Source: Dendrophyllia cribrosa
Taxonomy: Eukaryota > Cnidaria > Anthozoa > Scleractinia > Dendrophylliidae
DNA length: 64,000 nt
Direction: 5' to 3'
Assembly: GCA_024195265.1 (NCBI GenBank)
Contig: JAJLRJ010000008.1
Coordinates: forward strand, 1,059,501-1,123,500
Under the pieces are notes generated by a model. The model was not told where the DNA came from. It was given only the letters and a program-made list of their open reading frames with translations, and made no database searches. The position numbers and the translations under genes are program-made. The stretch's first letter is position 1. Each line of letters opens with the position of its first letter. This document shows positions 35,001 to 50,000 of the stretch, in pieces.

Positions 35001-38000
35001 ATTAATTGGGATTCCTACCACGCTTATATTTCTTCCTTCGCTGTCCACTGTTCACTTCTTATTAAATAAGCGCTATGTATGTATTCGTCTAAATTATCTT
35101 CTTCATGTTCGTTTTAACATGTTTTAGCGGGTTTCCGTCATGAAGGTATTGAATATGAAACTGTTAGATGCAATAGAGAAAACACAACTCGCACTTTGTG
35201 ACGTTCGCCTCGCATCAACAAACAACAGGTGTACTCCACCGCGGTCAAACGAGAGAAATTTGCAAAAGTTAACCAAAGTACTTCAAAGTTAAGGTTGTCA
35301 TTTTCACTGTTTATTAAAAGTTTCATTTATTGACAATACACTGTCAACTCACTAAACGTTTTGAAAGTTTACTAAAAAAAGTTCTAAGCGTTTGAAAACT
35401 ACGAACCGCAGAACTGTCGGCGCCGCACATTTCCCTTTCGTAAACGGTCGATGCCATTTTAGCGACACTTAGAAAAATTTTCACTAATTTTAGAATTATT
35501 TTTTCTATCAGAAAAAGAAAAATGCAATTAATTACCTAGAATCGAACCCGGAACCTCTGCATGTTAGCATCTCTCCTTTACCACTAGACCACTGGGTTGA
35601 TCCGGCAAATCCAAGAAAAATTTAATTATAAAAGGTGCTTTTCTTAATATATATCAATAACGGGTCACCCTAACCATAAATCTTACCTAACCGCGAATCT
35701 AGCTTAGATCTAATAATCGCTTTACCTAGGCCCAGTTTTATCTAATAATGATAGCCTACTTTCGTCCCAATCCACGCATAAACTAAAGAGAAATAGCATC
35801 GACCATTTCAAAAGGCTTGGTTACTAATGAATGCTAATGATGGCATCGACCGTTAAAAATGGCATCGACCGTTTGCTAATAATGGCATCGACCGTTTACG
35901 AAAGGGAAATCAGCGTCGGCGCCATTTGCCAACACAATTTTGCTCAGGCACGAAGCGTTTTGATCAGTTTTCAACGATCGAAAAGAAGCTCGTTATTTTG
36001 AGCCGGAAAGATGAAAAGATAGTTACATAAACTAATTATTTTATACATCCTTGCCCACGTTTCCACTTAATTCTAAACGAATCCCACCAAATAAAACGAA
36101 AAACGCCTCGGACGTGTGACCGCGGTGAAGGTTTGAATAATCCCGCCGTCCCCAGAGTTGCGCAATACTGCACATTTGTGGACGACCAAACTGCATTTTA
36201 ATACTTGGTCGCTACGCCCAAGTAATAATAAAAAGAAAAAAAGAAAAAGAACGGAGGCCATTTTATTACTTACGCCGCTACGCGCATGAGTAATAAAAAT
36301 AAAAACGGAGGCCATTTTATAACTCGTGCCGCTACGCGCACGAGTAAAAAATCTGTTTAACTGTATTCCAATGTAGCTGTTCTACAAAAGGATTATGTGG
36401 AAGCCGAGCACGAAAGCGGGAGCAAGTGTTGGCGGAAAAAAGAGTGGGTAACCATCACATACCTTTCTCGCCGTCTGATTGACTCTAAGGAGCACTAAAT
36501 TAATCTAACAAATGATGGTCACTTAGGTGTACACGAAGAACAGGAAGAATAAAATCAGACAACTTACTTTTCCTTCGTCTTCTGAAGAGCTATCGTCTGT
36601 ATCCACAAACTCTGCGCTCTTAAACTTCTGTGATTCGCCACCACCCGATTTGCGAGGCGAGCTTTTCTTTTTGTCGTCTTTCTTTCCAAAGAACTCCTTG
36701 ACCGAGCCTTTCTTTTTAGCTGGTTTAGATTCTTCGGGGTTGTCATCCGGTTCATTCGCCTTGCTCTCTTTGTAAACTTTCATTGCCTCTTCGTACTTCA
36801 ACTTGGCTTCTTTGGCCTTTTCTTGCCATTCCTAAAGAGGACAGCAATTAGCAATTATCGATGAATGCGTCAAGACTTCGCTCCCCAGAAAAAAAACAAA
36901 CAATCAGGGAGTTGCATATACAAGGTGGTTCTGACTTTTGAAGTCAAATGAAAGCTAACGAGCAGTCTGATCAGTACATTAAAGGATGCAGCTTGTTTCA
37001 ATTCAATTGTACTCGGCATAAATTTTTGATAATTTGTAACTACTTTGGCACTCTTAAAGATTTAAGGGTAAAAAAAACCCGATTTATTTATTTAGAGGAT
37101 AGCATACACCATTTTGAACAAACCGGAAACAAATTTGTGTTTCTTTACTAAAATCCAAAACCGGATCATGAATCCAATGTATCTATACTCAGAACGGATT
37201 TAAATAAATAAATAACGGACAATTTATATAGCGCACTTTCTATGTGATACTCAAATGCGCTTTACAACACTGTTCGGGGGGACTTTGCCAGACTGCTAAT
37301 GTAGTTTAAAATTAATGTGGAATGTGACACAGGTACCCCCGTAACTTAAACAAAGCCAGACCACAGATACCGGGGACTACGTCCCCTACTCTTTGCGAAG
37401 AGTGCTATGGGATCTTTACGTCCCCTACAGGAAGGACAACTGACAAACGTAGGACTGGAGACAAGGCCAACGGCTTTACGTCACCGCCCAATGATGATCA
37501 TTTAAACGGAGGCAGATGTTCAGCACACAGCTAGCATGATCTGAATCCAGATTTTCATGATTCAGGATTCTGGCGTTTCATTGGGAGGGATTCGAAAAGA
37601 GTGCCTGAGGTCAGCGGAGGATACACCTGGATCCACATGCGCGCTGTCGTTGCCATAACAGAAAATATCCGTTTTCAGATGGAGCATTTCTTTGGTGTTG
37701 AGGAATCCGTCTGATTTTCGGTATGACTCTGGACTCGGATTCTACCAAAGAAACGCACCCTAAAACTTGTCCAATTTTGACCATCTGCTCCTTTCTTCTC
37801 TTGCGATACAAGCACAAGCGCAAACATACTGGAAGTGCAAGACACTGATAAACAAATGCGCAATGACAGAGATCAACACGTTTTGTGTTGCTGGAGAGAT
37901 TCACTCGACATTTTTTTGCGTTTATATCGCTTGTAACATCCAGTCGTTTATTAAGAATCATGCAGCAGGGGCACCCAACGACCGAATGTTTCCAAATACG

Positions 38001-41000
38001 TCAGAAATGTCTAATATGTATTTCTCTATGCTTTAGAAGCCTGTTTGGTTAATTTGAAGCTGCCCTAAAAAATATTTATCTGTTCGGATATCTTAGGGGA
38101 ACTTTAATCGCTTCGAAAGTTCTAGGGGGCTTTTTTTCTTCATCCGAAAGTTTTAGCTATCCTGATGGGTACAGTTTCGAAAGTTCGAGGACATGGAGTA
38201 GCCAATACTTTCATAAGAAAATTTTAGGGGACATTTTTTTATATACTTGTGCGTATAGCAATTTAGCGAAAATACTAGGCAATATAAATGCTCATCCGAA
38301 TATTATAGGCGTAAAACCTATTCATCCGAAAACGTTAGGGGGTGTAAATTATACGAATGGCACTGAGTCCTCCCTTATGGTTCCAAACAGCAGGATCTAA
38401 ACTCAGTTGTTCTACTGCATTCATATACAGGATTCATCTTTGTTCCGTTTGTTTGATCGTGTTTATAGCGGAGCTCTCGCGTGCCGAAGGCCCGCTCGCG
38501 TAATGCCAGTCAATTTGCCCGGTGCCCGGCCCTTAATGAAAGCCCTGCCTGTGCTCACCGAAATTTTTACCAGCTTTTAACGACAGACGAAAATTTTAGC
38601 AGACAAAATAAAACATTCGAAAATTATGAGACATAAAAAAGGGAACGCATTATTTCCGAAATTTCTAGGGCAACTTCATGGTTTTCGCATTATTTCCGAA
38701 AATTCTAGGGCAACTTCATGGTCTAGGGAATCGCTCAGTGGTATTTTTCGAAATTTTTAGCCAACCTTCCATCCGAACAGATATTTTACCGAAACATTTC
38801 GTTGGGTGCCCCTGATGCAGGTAAATCAGCAAACAGCTAGAAAGATATGACGCCGTATGAACAGTCAAGTCAAAACGTAACGTGGAAAAAATTGAATGCG
38901 CTTTAAAAAAAATTAACCTCGACAAAATAAGAAAACAAGTAGACTACACGCTAAATAACAAAGACCACTGACTGACCGTTTTATCTTCCACAAGTTTCCA
39001 TTTCTCTCCTGCTTTCTTGGACAATTCAGTGACGGATATGCCAGGATATTCCTGTTTAATTTGCTCTCGGATTTCACCTAGCCACAACATGTACGCCGAC
39101 ATCGGCCGCTTCGGTGCATTGGCATCCTTCTTGGCTCTCTTTTTCTTCTTCTTTCCTTCAGGTTTCTCCGCCTAGAAAAAGCAAACAGCAATGTTGTTAC
39201 CATTGGTTCACATGAAATGTGAAAACTTATGTCCTGTTGCCACGTGATCCATTCAAATGAAAGCTACTGAGCTGTACTTTCCTGTGGTGCTGTTTATTAT
39301 GCTGTACAATGTGGTTCTTACATTTAAGTCTGCTGAAATCCTAAAGTGTGACCATTCAGATGAAAGCTATTGAGCTGTACTTTCCTGTGGTGCCGTTTGT
39401 TGTGCTGTTCAAAGTGGTGTCTGTCTATGAATGAATTTCTTCGGTGTGACTATTCAAAACATAGGCACGCATTGCGTGCATGAGCTATTTTGAAAATTCT
39501 CTAAATGATATGAAATGGTGAAAGTAACAAAACAGCGGAAGAAAACTAGCACAAATAACCGCTTGCAGATATACGTTTTTCAAATACTCCGGCCCGCCCC
39601 CTACCCCCCAAAAAAATACCGAAATCACGAACTGCGTCCCGTTTCTCGAAAGTCCCGATAACTTTTCGGGCCCGGAAAGCTATCTTATGTGCGCAATGTA
39701 TTCATTAAAGATTAAAATTTTGTTGATTTTGAAAGCTAAGCAATAAAATTCTAAATTGACAAAACAAGTCGAGCTGGTTTGAGGGCTAAAAAATGCATCA
39801 CCATTTTATAGATTCTGATTTTAATATGAGTTGCGGGCCCGAAAAGTTGTCGGGACTTTCGAGAAACGGGCCCTCTGGGACCAAAACTCTATTTAGGTGG
39901 AAAAATGCAAAGTTTGCTTTTGTATTCTAGCCTAAAGGGTTAGGGTATGAAAATAGGTAGGTAGTTTTGGTTAGCTTTTTCACGGGATTTTCGGAGTTAT
40001 TTTATGACGAAACTACGGCACCAGTGAAATGAGCAACTTGTTTCAGTAATCAGTGTATTAAATGTCAACCAGAAAAGTCCTGCACAGAAATTAGATGCAT
40101 CCAAATTGAAGGATTGTTATTTCCTGAAAATTTGTATCTAGTCTTTTTTTAAAAAGTTGCTTTTATTATTCACAAAAGAAACGTGGAAATGGTTCCCTTT
40201 GGCCTAGAAGACGCAAACGAATTAAATTAAATTGTTTTCAACTCTAAACCACAAGCTAATTAAATTAGTGACACGAAAATTCTTTGAACCACCTGTTTCT
40301 GTAATGTCAACCAGAAAAGTCTTTAACAGAAACTAAACGCATGTAAAATGAATATTGGTAGTCTCCTTGTGAATTGCAACTAATAGTATTTAAACAACTG
40401 CTTTTATTCTCCACAAAAAAGTCGTGCAAATAGAAACAGAAACTAATTAGATTAAATTGTTTTCAACTCAAAACCACAAGCTTGAATATAGAATTAGGGC
40501 CGATTCGCACTAGCGGACAAATTTTGTAACAATTTGTAGATTTCTTCATTAATGTGTCACTTGTTACAGAAAACAAGTGCGAGTACGTTTTTTGAGACCT
40601 ACAACTTGTCCAACAATTCAGGAAAACAAAGAAGCAGTTGTCTTATGATTGGTCAGCGTTGCACGCGCGATACATTTTGTCAAACAATCGCAAAAACAAG
40701 TGCGAACGACTTGTTGGACAAGTGCAAATTTTGTCAAAAGGGACAAATCTTCAAAGGGGCCGTTGTCCTGCCTCAAGGCAGGACAATTCATGACAAGTCG
40801 CATTCCAATGCCCCTCGTAATGCCAGATAACAATACGTTGTTGATTGGCTATTGTGTTTGGTCTGGATTGTACTAAAAAACAACACGCGAAATTTCGTCC
40901 TTTGCTGTGGCGTTAACATCTGTCGAAACGCCACTTGCTTCATAACTTGCCGAGGTGACGTCGTGGAAGGATGGTAATACCGGGGTTGGAACAAGAGAAT

Positions 41001-44000
41001 GCGGAGGGAACCAGTTTGTGCCGATAAATGGACGGGAAAAATAATAGTTTTCTTGCGACATTTTCCCCGCACGAGCACAAAAACATCAGTACACGCGCAC
41101 TTCAAATGCAAATCGTTTTAACATTTTTCACCACGTGGACCTGCCTGCATATTTGATGTTTGCTCAAGACGACCGTGCCGAGAAATGTACAAGGATGCCG
41201 GAAGCACGTGCAGAGCTATTGTACTGATAATTATACCTTTTGTTTTCTTCAAAATGTCTCTGACTTGTCGCGACAATTTTGTTTTTGTCAAAAATGTCAT
41301 GACATTTCAAACTTGTCCGCTAATGCGAATCGGCCCTTAGTTACACGAACATTGTTGAGGTTAACATTTGGAACCAAACATCTTTTCCTGTAATGTCGAC
41401 CACGAAAGTCTTAAATCAGAAACTTAGCGCATCCAAAATGAATTTTGCAACTAATAGTTTTTTAAACAGGCGTTTTTAACGCACCATAACAATTAACGTT
41501 TTCTCGAAAACATGTTGAATTCCATCACGTACCAGTTTCTATAAGAACAAAGTTCAACATTTGCACGTGCACACAACGTGACTGCTCATACAAAATACAG
41601 TCGCTACTCGCTTGTAGTAAACGCTTGGGGCATACAATTAATAACCTACACATCTGCTCACATTAATTCAAAGAAAGATAAACGTTTTAAATACTGTAAA
41701 TTGTATATTAATTGCATTACGTTTTCTGTGTTGAACTCCATGCATCTCGGACAAGTTTCTTTAAGGACAAAGTTCAACATTTTCACGGACAGACAACGTG
41801 ACTGACAAAAAAAGATACAATTTCAAATAGTAATCGCTTGAAACCCAGGTTTGAAACATACTATTCATGTTCCGCATCACATTATTTGAAATCCGCTTGC
41901 CGTTTTTGCAATAAAGCTATACTTTCTTACTTCAGTACAAGCTCACCTATAAACGTAACCGCAGTCCACATTTTTTGGACGTCTCATCCCTCAGACCATT
42001 AATTGTACAATTCATGCTTAGAGCACATTTTAGGCGGTATTTCCGAATAAATGCCCTTGCCTATTGCCATGTTAGCAAGTCAGTCGGGATTAGAGCACAG
42101 TTCCCAACCAACAAATCTTCAAAACTTTACACTTTTAGTGTTTGAGGCAACAATCGCGAAGATTCAAGATGGCAGATTTTCAATTCATGTCAAGTGCCCT
42201 TCTTTGACCTTCAGTAATACCATTTTAGAAGCGAGAATTTGATTGGCTGACATAGTACACGGTGTACATACTAGAGGCAATCTGATTGGTGTGACATAAC
42301 CCAAGACATACAAACAAACAAACAAACAAACATACTAACATACAAACATCACAAACCAACCTTTGCGCCTGCTAATGAGCTATTTTTTTCAAAATAGCTC
42401 AAATAAAAGCTGTTAAGCAGCAGTGCTCAGCACTTTCTTTGAAATTTCTTTCCATTTTTAAACTTGTGCTTACTTTCACACTTTAGAATTTCTTTCAGTG
42501 AGTCGAAATTACTGAGAACCAGTAGCCACAGGAAAGTACTGCACAGTGCGGCCTTCATTTGAATGGCCATACTTTAGGATTGCATCCTTCAACAGCATTA
42601 AACGAAGAACCACTTTGAATATCACATGCAAGTTTTAAGGGTTAACTTGTGGCACTGACGACTGGATTTTTGTTAGATAAGCTATAATCTGTATTGAAGG
42701 CTTATACAACAAACCTGAGTTCTTTTTCTCGATTTCATGGCCAAAATATTACCTCAACACAAATATAGAAGGTATAGACAAGGAAAACGGGGTTCTGTCC
42801 TGGTGTTCCGCTACACAAGGACAAAATCAAAAGACTAAACAATACACTACAAGGACATAATACCCTATAAACAAAGGGAATACAATGTGAAATCCCTTGT
42901 GAACCGGTACACGAGGACAGAACCGAAAACGGAAAGTGGAATCGTCTCACAGATGTATTGCTTTACGTTGTGAAATGCACGCTTTTTTTGCATGTTTATC
43001 ACACGTGTGTGAATACTTCTGAACTCCTGAATCAACCGATTACTGTATCTCCTTCATTGCTTTTCACTGTTTCTTGTTTTTGTTGTTGGAAATTTTTCTG
43101 AAACACTGATATAGTTTACAAATAAGAGACATCGTCAATTTAGAAATATAAATTCCAACCTTTTCACAACGCTTTTTAAAACATACCGCAATCTTTGCCT
43201 TCTTTTTTGGCGACTTGCTCGTGCTTGGTTCAGCTTTCCTTTTCTTTTCCGGTGATTTCTTCTTCTTCTTTTCTTTTTCTTTCTGCTTTGGTTTGCCTTC
43301 TTCGTCGGATCCCGATCCGCTCTCTGACGATGAAGGGTTGCTCTCGAACCTGACAGTAAAAAAAAACAACAAATCAGAGAAATTGAAATCACATGCAAAA
43401 GGTTCCATGCAAAGGATACATACTTTATTTGCAACTACCTAAAAGGGCTTTTCAGTTGCGTATCGGTGTGAATTCACGTGCTGTTTTTATTTCGAGTTGT
43501 GATTGGCCCGTGTGTTTAATTAACTGTTTTTTTGTCTAACTTGATGCAATGTGCCAATCTTTTGCCCAACTCATCCTCAAGTCCCTATTTTCAGAATAAG
43601 GTGTAATATTGTTGGATATATACAAGGAAGTAAGTGATTTGACAAACCGTGTAAACAATTGCAATCAATAATCCTACCATCAATTGACTATTTCACGTCC
43701 CGTGCCAAACATTGAGTCACAAAGTCCTAGCGACAGTGACAGACGCTTTTGCGGGAATGAACGAGAGCGTGATTTACGTGACTCGCACTGCGCGCTTGCA
43801 TACCGTAGGCGCGGTGTGACTACTCAAACGGAAGCCACATGTATTTGGCAGTAGTTTGGAAAAAGGAAAATCCTAAAGTGCCACTACTTAAATGAAAGTT
43901 ATTGAGCAGTGCCTTGTGGTAGTGCTCACTGTTTTAAGCTTTTCTACTGTAAGATTTTAGATAGTACCTTGGGTTAATTACGCTAACAGCATAAAAAGGC

Positions 44001-47000
44001 GGGAAAACACGCACGGTCGCATTAGTTTTCGCGCCAAATTATTTCACCATATCATTGGCTCGCTACAATGGCTACAATGACTTGCGTTTGATTCACTTCA
44101 GGACTTCTTTGAAACCTGTAATAAAATTGTCATGTATTTCTCCACTTACTCCTCTCTTATGTCTTGATCTTCAGCGCCGCTTTCTGGTGCAAACGAATCA
44201 TCATCAGAATCTAAAACCAGTACATCAGGAAACAAATCGATTAGTCTTTTAAACAAAATAAAGCAGGCAATTTAAGAACTTTAACACTCTCCGTTTGATG
44301 TGGTACTAGCTTTGAGTCTGCGGATGCAAACCTAAAAAAAATCATTCAAATAAAAGCTACTGAGTAGTTCATGCGTTTCATGCGGCACTGTTTACAGTGA
44401 ATAATTAAATTTATACAATAGTATAAATCAAAGGCTTCTATGAGCCAACCGCTCTAAATAAAAGAATTCATGGTATATAGACGTGTACACTTGAGGAACA
44501 GATCCATATTAAACTTGACTTTTAGCGGCGTCACTCTTTTTCTAACAGTGAGTGGGTTCTTTAATGTCCCTAACTATTTGTATTGAGAAGATGAAGGAGA
44601 CACGGTCAACAACTTACATGTAACGCCACTACCCAATGGCAAGATCATCTAAACTGAGTCAAGGTGTGGAACATACAGTGTAGCCAGCATGCCAACAGTG
44701 CCAGATATCAAAATTGCGGAAAAAAAATCCTGATTTCATTTTTGTAAAATATTGAAAAAACAAATGGTGCCATGCAAACGTACTGCTAAAGAGGTTTCAT
44801 TTGAATGGTCACACCATAGGATTTCATTGACTGACTCAAAAGTTAGAACTACACTACATACTCTGAGAGTGAAAGGGTTAAAGACCCTGGTTGGTAGTCC
44901 GACCAGGATTTGAACCTATGACCTCTCGCTCTCCAGCCTGGTGCTCTACCAACTAAGCTAATCAGGTCCATGGATTTTGATCAGTCTTGGTACACGCACC
45001 TTCACTTGATTCTGAATCCTCATCTTTTTCAGCTCCTTCTGCTTTCATCTGCTCCAAATATGCATCATGAGTGTCCTCATCTGACCCTGCCATCAATTCA
45101 TCCTCATATTGTTTAGATGACACCTTTGACTGCAAAATAATTCAACCAAAAGAATTAAAGCGTGACCATGCTTAATTAATTTGCATTCACCAGTGGAGAT
45201 TTTAAAGTCCTATCCAATCAGAATTCAAAGATTCTTTTGCTTTGCGTATGCATTTTCTCAATTGATTTAAAGCATTTTTATTTTTGTAATTAGTTTTATT
45301 AAATATTTGTATTTGTTAGAATGTACCGTAGTTAAAGTGTTTTACAATCAACACTGTAATTTTCACTTGCAACTGCAGATGATAGTTGATTGATTGAAAC
45401 ATCATTGCAAAATCAAATTTATGGAAGGAAGGTCTCTCTCTCTACTCTACAAACTGACACATATTGATGAAGTGCTTACCTTGCCAGTGTTCTTTATTCT
45501 CAGATGTTTTCCATTAACAAAATCAAACAGCTTGCCATACTCCTCTCTAGAACATAACCAACAATAAATTAATCTTTCCACTCAGACATTCGCTTTGATT
45601 TAGCTCTACAAATAGTTGAAAAAACTTTAAAGAACAGAAATTGTGGGTTGACCCTTGAGAGTATTGTGCGGCTGATATCAACAGGATTTTATGCTCCCCG
45701 AGCTCTTTAAAAAGTTTAGAGTTAATCAGAGGAAACATACTTGGCCCAGTTGTTCGTAAGATGATTAATGCTAATCCCAAATTAAAATTTACCAAAGATT
45801 TCGCTTCTTGTGTTTAAAAATTTTCTCAACAGCTTATTTTTAGCTAGAAGTGAATACAAGTCAAAGTTGGAACTGTACGTAAACATAACTTGGCTTACCA
45901 AGCGTTTTTGATTTTACTTCTGATTGGTTCATTTCTTCGGGGTTTTTTTTTCAGTCATTCAGTATCAAAACCAAACCCCAAATGTTTGACTTTGCTTACC
46001 TGCCATATGCCGCATTAAGCACTTGTTGCACGCATACATGTAATTTGCTCCAAGTTGTGTTATTCACATGTACCTTTGTTGTCATTGAACAGATGTACAA
46101 ACTCTGGTTTTAACTACTGTCTTTGAATCAATAAGAATTGGCCCTTGTTCTTAAAGTCCTACTTACTTTTCAATGCTACTGAATACAAAAGTGGTCCCAG
46201 ATTTAGTCTCCACCTCAAAGTCAAAAGATCGACTGGACCCTGCCCCCCCTGCCACACGAGCAAAGTTTACAGAGGATATCTCATCAAAGCGCACATGTAC
46301 GGGGGGCTTGTGCACAAATATGAAGCCTCTTTCCAGTGGGTACAACATTCCACTTCCAGCTTTGTATGAACAGGTTATGCAACTCATTCCAGCATTACTA
46401 CAATGTAAATAAAATAGAAATTCAGTGTCATAAAATCTCAATGTATTGTTAGGAATATAAACAATAAGAAATAAATGACAAATGTACAGTGTCCCCAATT
46501 AGCTATTAAGCTAAATACTTTTAGACACTATAATAAAGGTTTTGTTGTTGTTGTTGTTATTATTATTAATTGATTGTTTTGTGTTGGTGTTTTACCACAT
46601 ATGCATAAAGCACTTTGAAGAAAAAGGGTGTGACTTGTCAATTATTGTTGAGAATGATGTGAGCTCAAACCTTACAATGGTGGTAATTTGTTTCCTCTGC
46701 CAAAAAAAGTAAAAAAGACTAGCCCCTTTTAAAATATGTAAAATAACACCTTGAAACACTTGTTTTCTTGTTTGATGTCAATTTTATCTTTTTATTACAG
46801 CGATTAAATTTGTACTGGATGAAATAACACCTAAAAAAGTCCTGTTTATTTGATGTAAAATAATGTTACCTTTTGAATGTTCCAGGAACTGTGATTCTTC
46901 TTCCAATAACAGCCTTCATAAGTCGACTCACAATCTCATATATTGGACCACTCATTTCTTGAGTTATCTTTCCTTCGTACTTTTCTTGTAATTCTTCCCT

Positions 47001-50000
47001 AAATTGTCAATTAAAAAGAACACAGTGGCTTCATTAGAAGGCAACTGCTGCTCAAGGTTTGACATGTTTTTTTTTTCAGCTTTTACAACTTCAACTTCCC
47101 TTACACTTCGGCTTGACTTCAGTTCTCACCTCATTCTCCAGTGGCACCTCTCCTTATTGCGTCATTGATTTGAGTATGTACAGTGGACTTGAGCATGTGC
47201 TCGCCATCAAGTTATAGTTTGTTGTTAGATGCGAGTTCTGTATTTGTCTCTGGTTTGTCTGCTTATAATTATGGGGAGAAATCTTGTTACAATACATAAT
47301 TATATCAAAGAAATTACTTACTCTGACAAATTCAGCTTGACATCAAATTCTTCATCCTTTTCAAACTGTGTGATCAAAAATGGGTATCTTGTTTGGCCTT
47401 GTTTGATCGGTGGATCCATACTAACCTAAATGAAAGCAGTACACAACCCACTGTGAGAAAAAATACTATGACTAGTTCATCAGTAGCTTTGTACTAGAAC
47501 TTGGATACTACTCACCACGAAGAACATAAATCTCTGGTCTTTGTGAGGAAGGAGAAACAGCCGTAACACTGATGTGTAAGGAATCTTATAGTCGTAGGTT
47601 TTGCCGTGAAGTTGGAGAAAGGATGGAAACACTTTCATGGAATATCGGCCCCTAAGAAATGAATAATTCAAAAATACATAATCAGATATTAACCCATTCA
47701 CTCCTGAGAATTTTTACGTTTTTGAGCGATTTTCTGCATTCACACGCCCCATAGGATTTCGTGACTCCATATTTGAAGTTACCATTAAAAGTGCTGCTGT
47801 TCTAAAACACTGAAGGCTCGAGTTTACTGGAAACGTCATTGTGACGACCTCATTTTGCTTGGATGATTTGCAATAAAGGGTCCAATATGAATTATCTACG
47901 ATTTTTGGTAAGTTCACAGCCATTTTTCATCTTTAGTAGCTGCCTGATGAGCATCATTAAGCTTGGAGGTAGTCCAGAGTCCACTTCTCAATGAAGCGAG
48001 TTAGTTGTTGTACTTCGTTTACGAATTTGGCTCGTTGCTCGTTGAACTGGAAAAATGGCCGCCTGGAAACGAAGCAGCTTTGGGACTCGACTCTGGATGA
48101 ATTTCTCGACCTACCGCGGCATATTTTGGAAGTTGCGACCACAGGAGAACACAACAAGCGCGAAATTTCGGCGGTGGGTCAGAGTGGCTGTGGACTTAGT
48201 ATAAATATGAAATGTGTGCGGAAAGAAACGAACGCTGTCAAAATTTTTGGCCATTTCCCAGCATGCAGTGTGGTGGTGATATTGAAAATTGAGGCAAGGT
48301 CAGTATGCATTAGAACGAGAGGCTAGAGCTCGGCCCGAGCAACGAATAAGAGCAAAAAAATTCGCTGCTAAGCTAGGACTAGGACTGAATTTTGCTGTGA
48401 ATGTTGACTTTTGGGTTTGCCATGATGATTTGAATAAAAAAAACTAAAGGCAAAAACGTGATTTTTGTTGTTTTTCTATGACGTTAAAAACGGTAATTTT
48501 TGTTATTGTCCAAATTCAAACGCTGATATTCTGCAAAAATCGCTGACTTTTTTGTGTTTATTGGGTATCTCAATTTGAGGACTTTCTAGTCAATGCTCAG
48601 AACTGCTAGTTAGGGCAATGTTCGCACGATTGAGAAAGTTGCAATTTTTTAAAGCAGTGGAGTATTGTACGGCCGGTTTTGGCCGGTGTAGGAGCGAATG
48701 GGTTAAGTATTTTCCATTCTGTCAGTAAAATAAAACCTCAAAACTGAATTCATCATGTTTACAAACAAAATTTAATGGTATTGAGCAACCTCTTTGACTA
48801 CATATTATCCGTGAATTCCACAGAATCAAGTCCACTGCCCATGATAAAGTGGTGTCCAATATTACTATTACCTGGTAAGTCTGTGACCGTAACACAGGAG
48901 TGTCTGCATTATTGCTATAATTATACCTTGGTGTAAGACAAGCCACATCAGGTAACGTAACAATGGCATCTCCTGTTGCTTGAATTATGTCTGCTTTCTC
49001 AAGGACTTGTTCATGAAAATTCTGAATACAATCAAAACAACAAATTCAGATATTTACCCAAACACAAGAAAAATTAACTAATAATATGTAATCATTGCAG
49101 CAGTATATTTAAGCGCCAACTGAACTATTGACAACAGTTACTAGCGGCTTACAAATCCCTCATCAATGACATTAACAGAACAAACAATACACCTAACTCA
49201 TTGACAAAGGCAACTCTTGCTTTTATAATAGGTTGAAATGTCAGTCACTGTCAACAACAACAACAACAACAACAACAACAACTATTTTCAGAACTACACT
49301 GTATACCAACCTGGACGACCACACTTGACAGACCCCATTTATATTACATCGACTGTAACATATAGCTGCCAACTCTCACACCTTAGGCACAAGTCTCTTG
49401 CCTGTAGGTCTAAAACTTTGATCTCATGCCGACGGAGCAATTTTTCATGCCTGGCTCGCAAAAAAATGTAAACTCAAACCAATGCAAAAAAAAGTACAAT
49501 TCCATGCAAATGATAGTACTTTTCCAAAATTATTGGAATTTTGAAGAAAAAAGCACTGGGAATTGAATGAGGTTGTTTTGTTGATGAACACGTGTGGGTT
49601 TGATTGCCACCATGAAATGACACCTTTGACTTGGAAAATGTTAGCAGGTATTAATATAATGACATCATATCAATCATACTTTGACTGGATCTTCTGTGGA
49701 ACCATCAGATGTGGCTGGGATATAAAATCTCATCTCCATCAAACAAATCTGTGCATCATCATGCTGATGAAACTCCAGAGTAACTTCATTTTTACCTGAA
49801 TGAGAAAAACAAATTTCTTATATTGCTGTTGCCTTACTGTACTTCCCAACTGTTGGTATTTGTTAAATTGTTAATAATAATAATAATTGAAATTTATATT
49901 GCGCTTTTTAACATAAAAGAGGTGCTGTGCCTTTTCAATGGGTAAGTAACATGCCATCTTTCTCAATTATTGCAGTGGGTTAGGTTCTAAAGAAACTGTG

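Noticed and set aside
38050..38760. A CRISPR-like array of repeated TCCGAAA...TTAGGG phrases.
   Set aside because: The spacing and sequence are irregular, and the phrases lie inside a eukaryotic TIR element.
40552..40876. Frames inside the Harbinger-like MITE as a possible transposase or DNA-binding protein.
   Set aside because: No DDE or Myb-like motifs are visible and the element is only 840 bp.
44888..44972. A functional tRNA gene.
   Set aside because: The A and B boxes are good but the acceptor stem does not pair well, and similar sequences occur in SINE contexts in this window.
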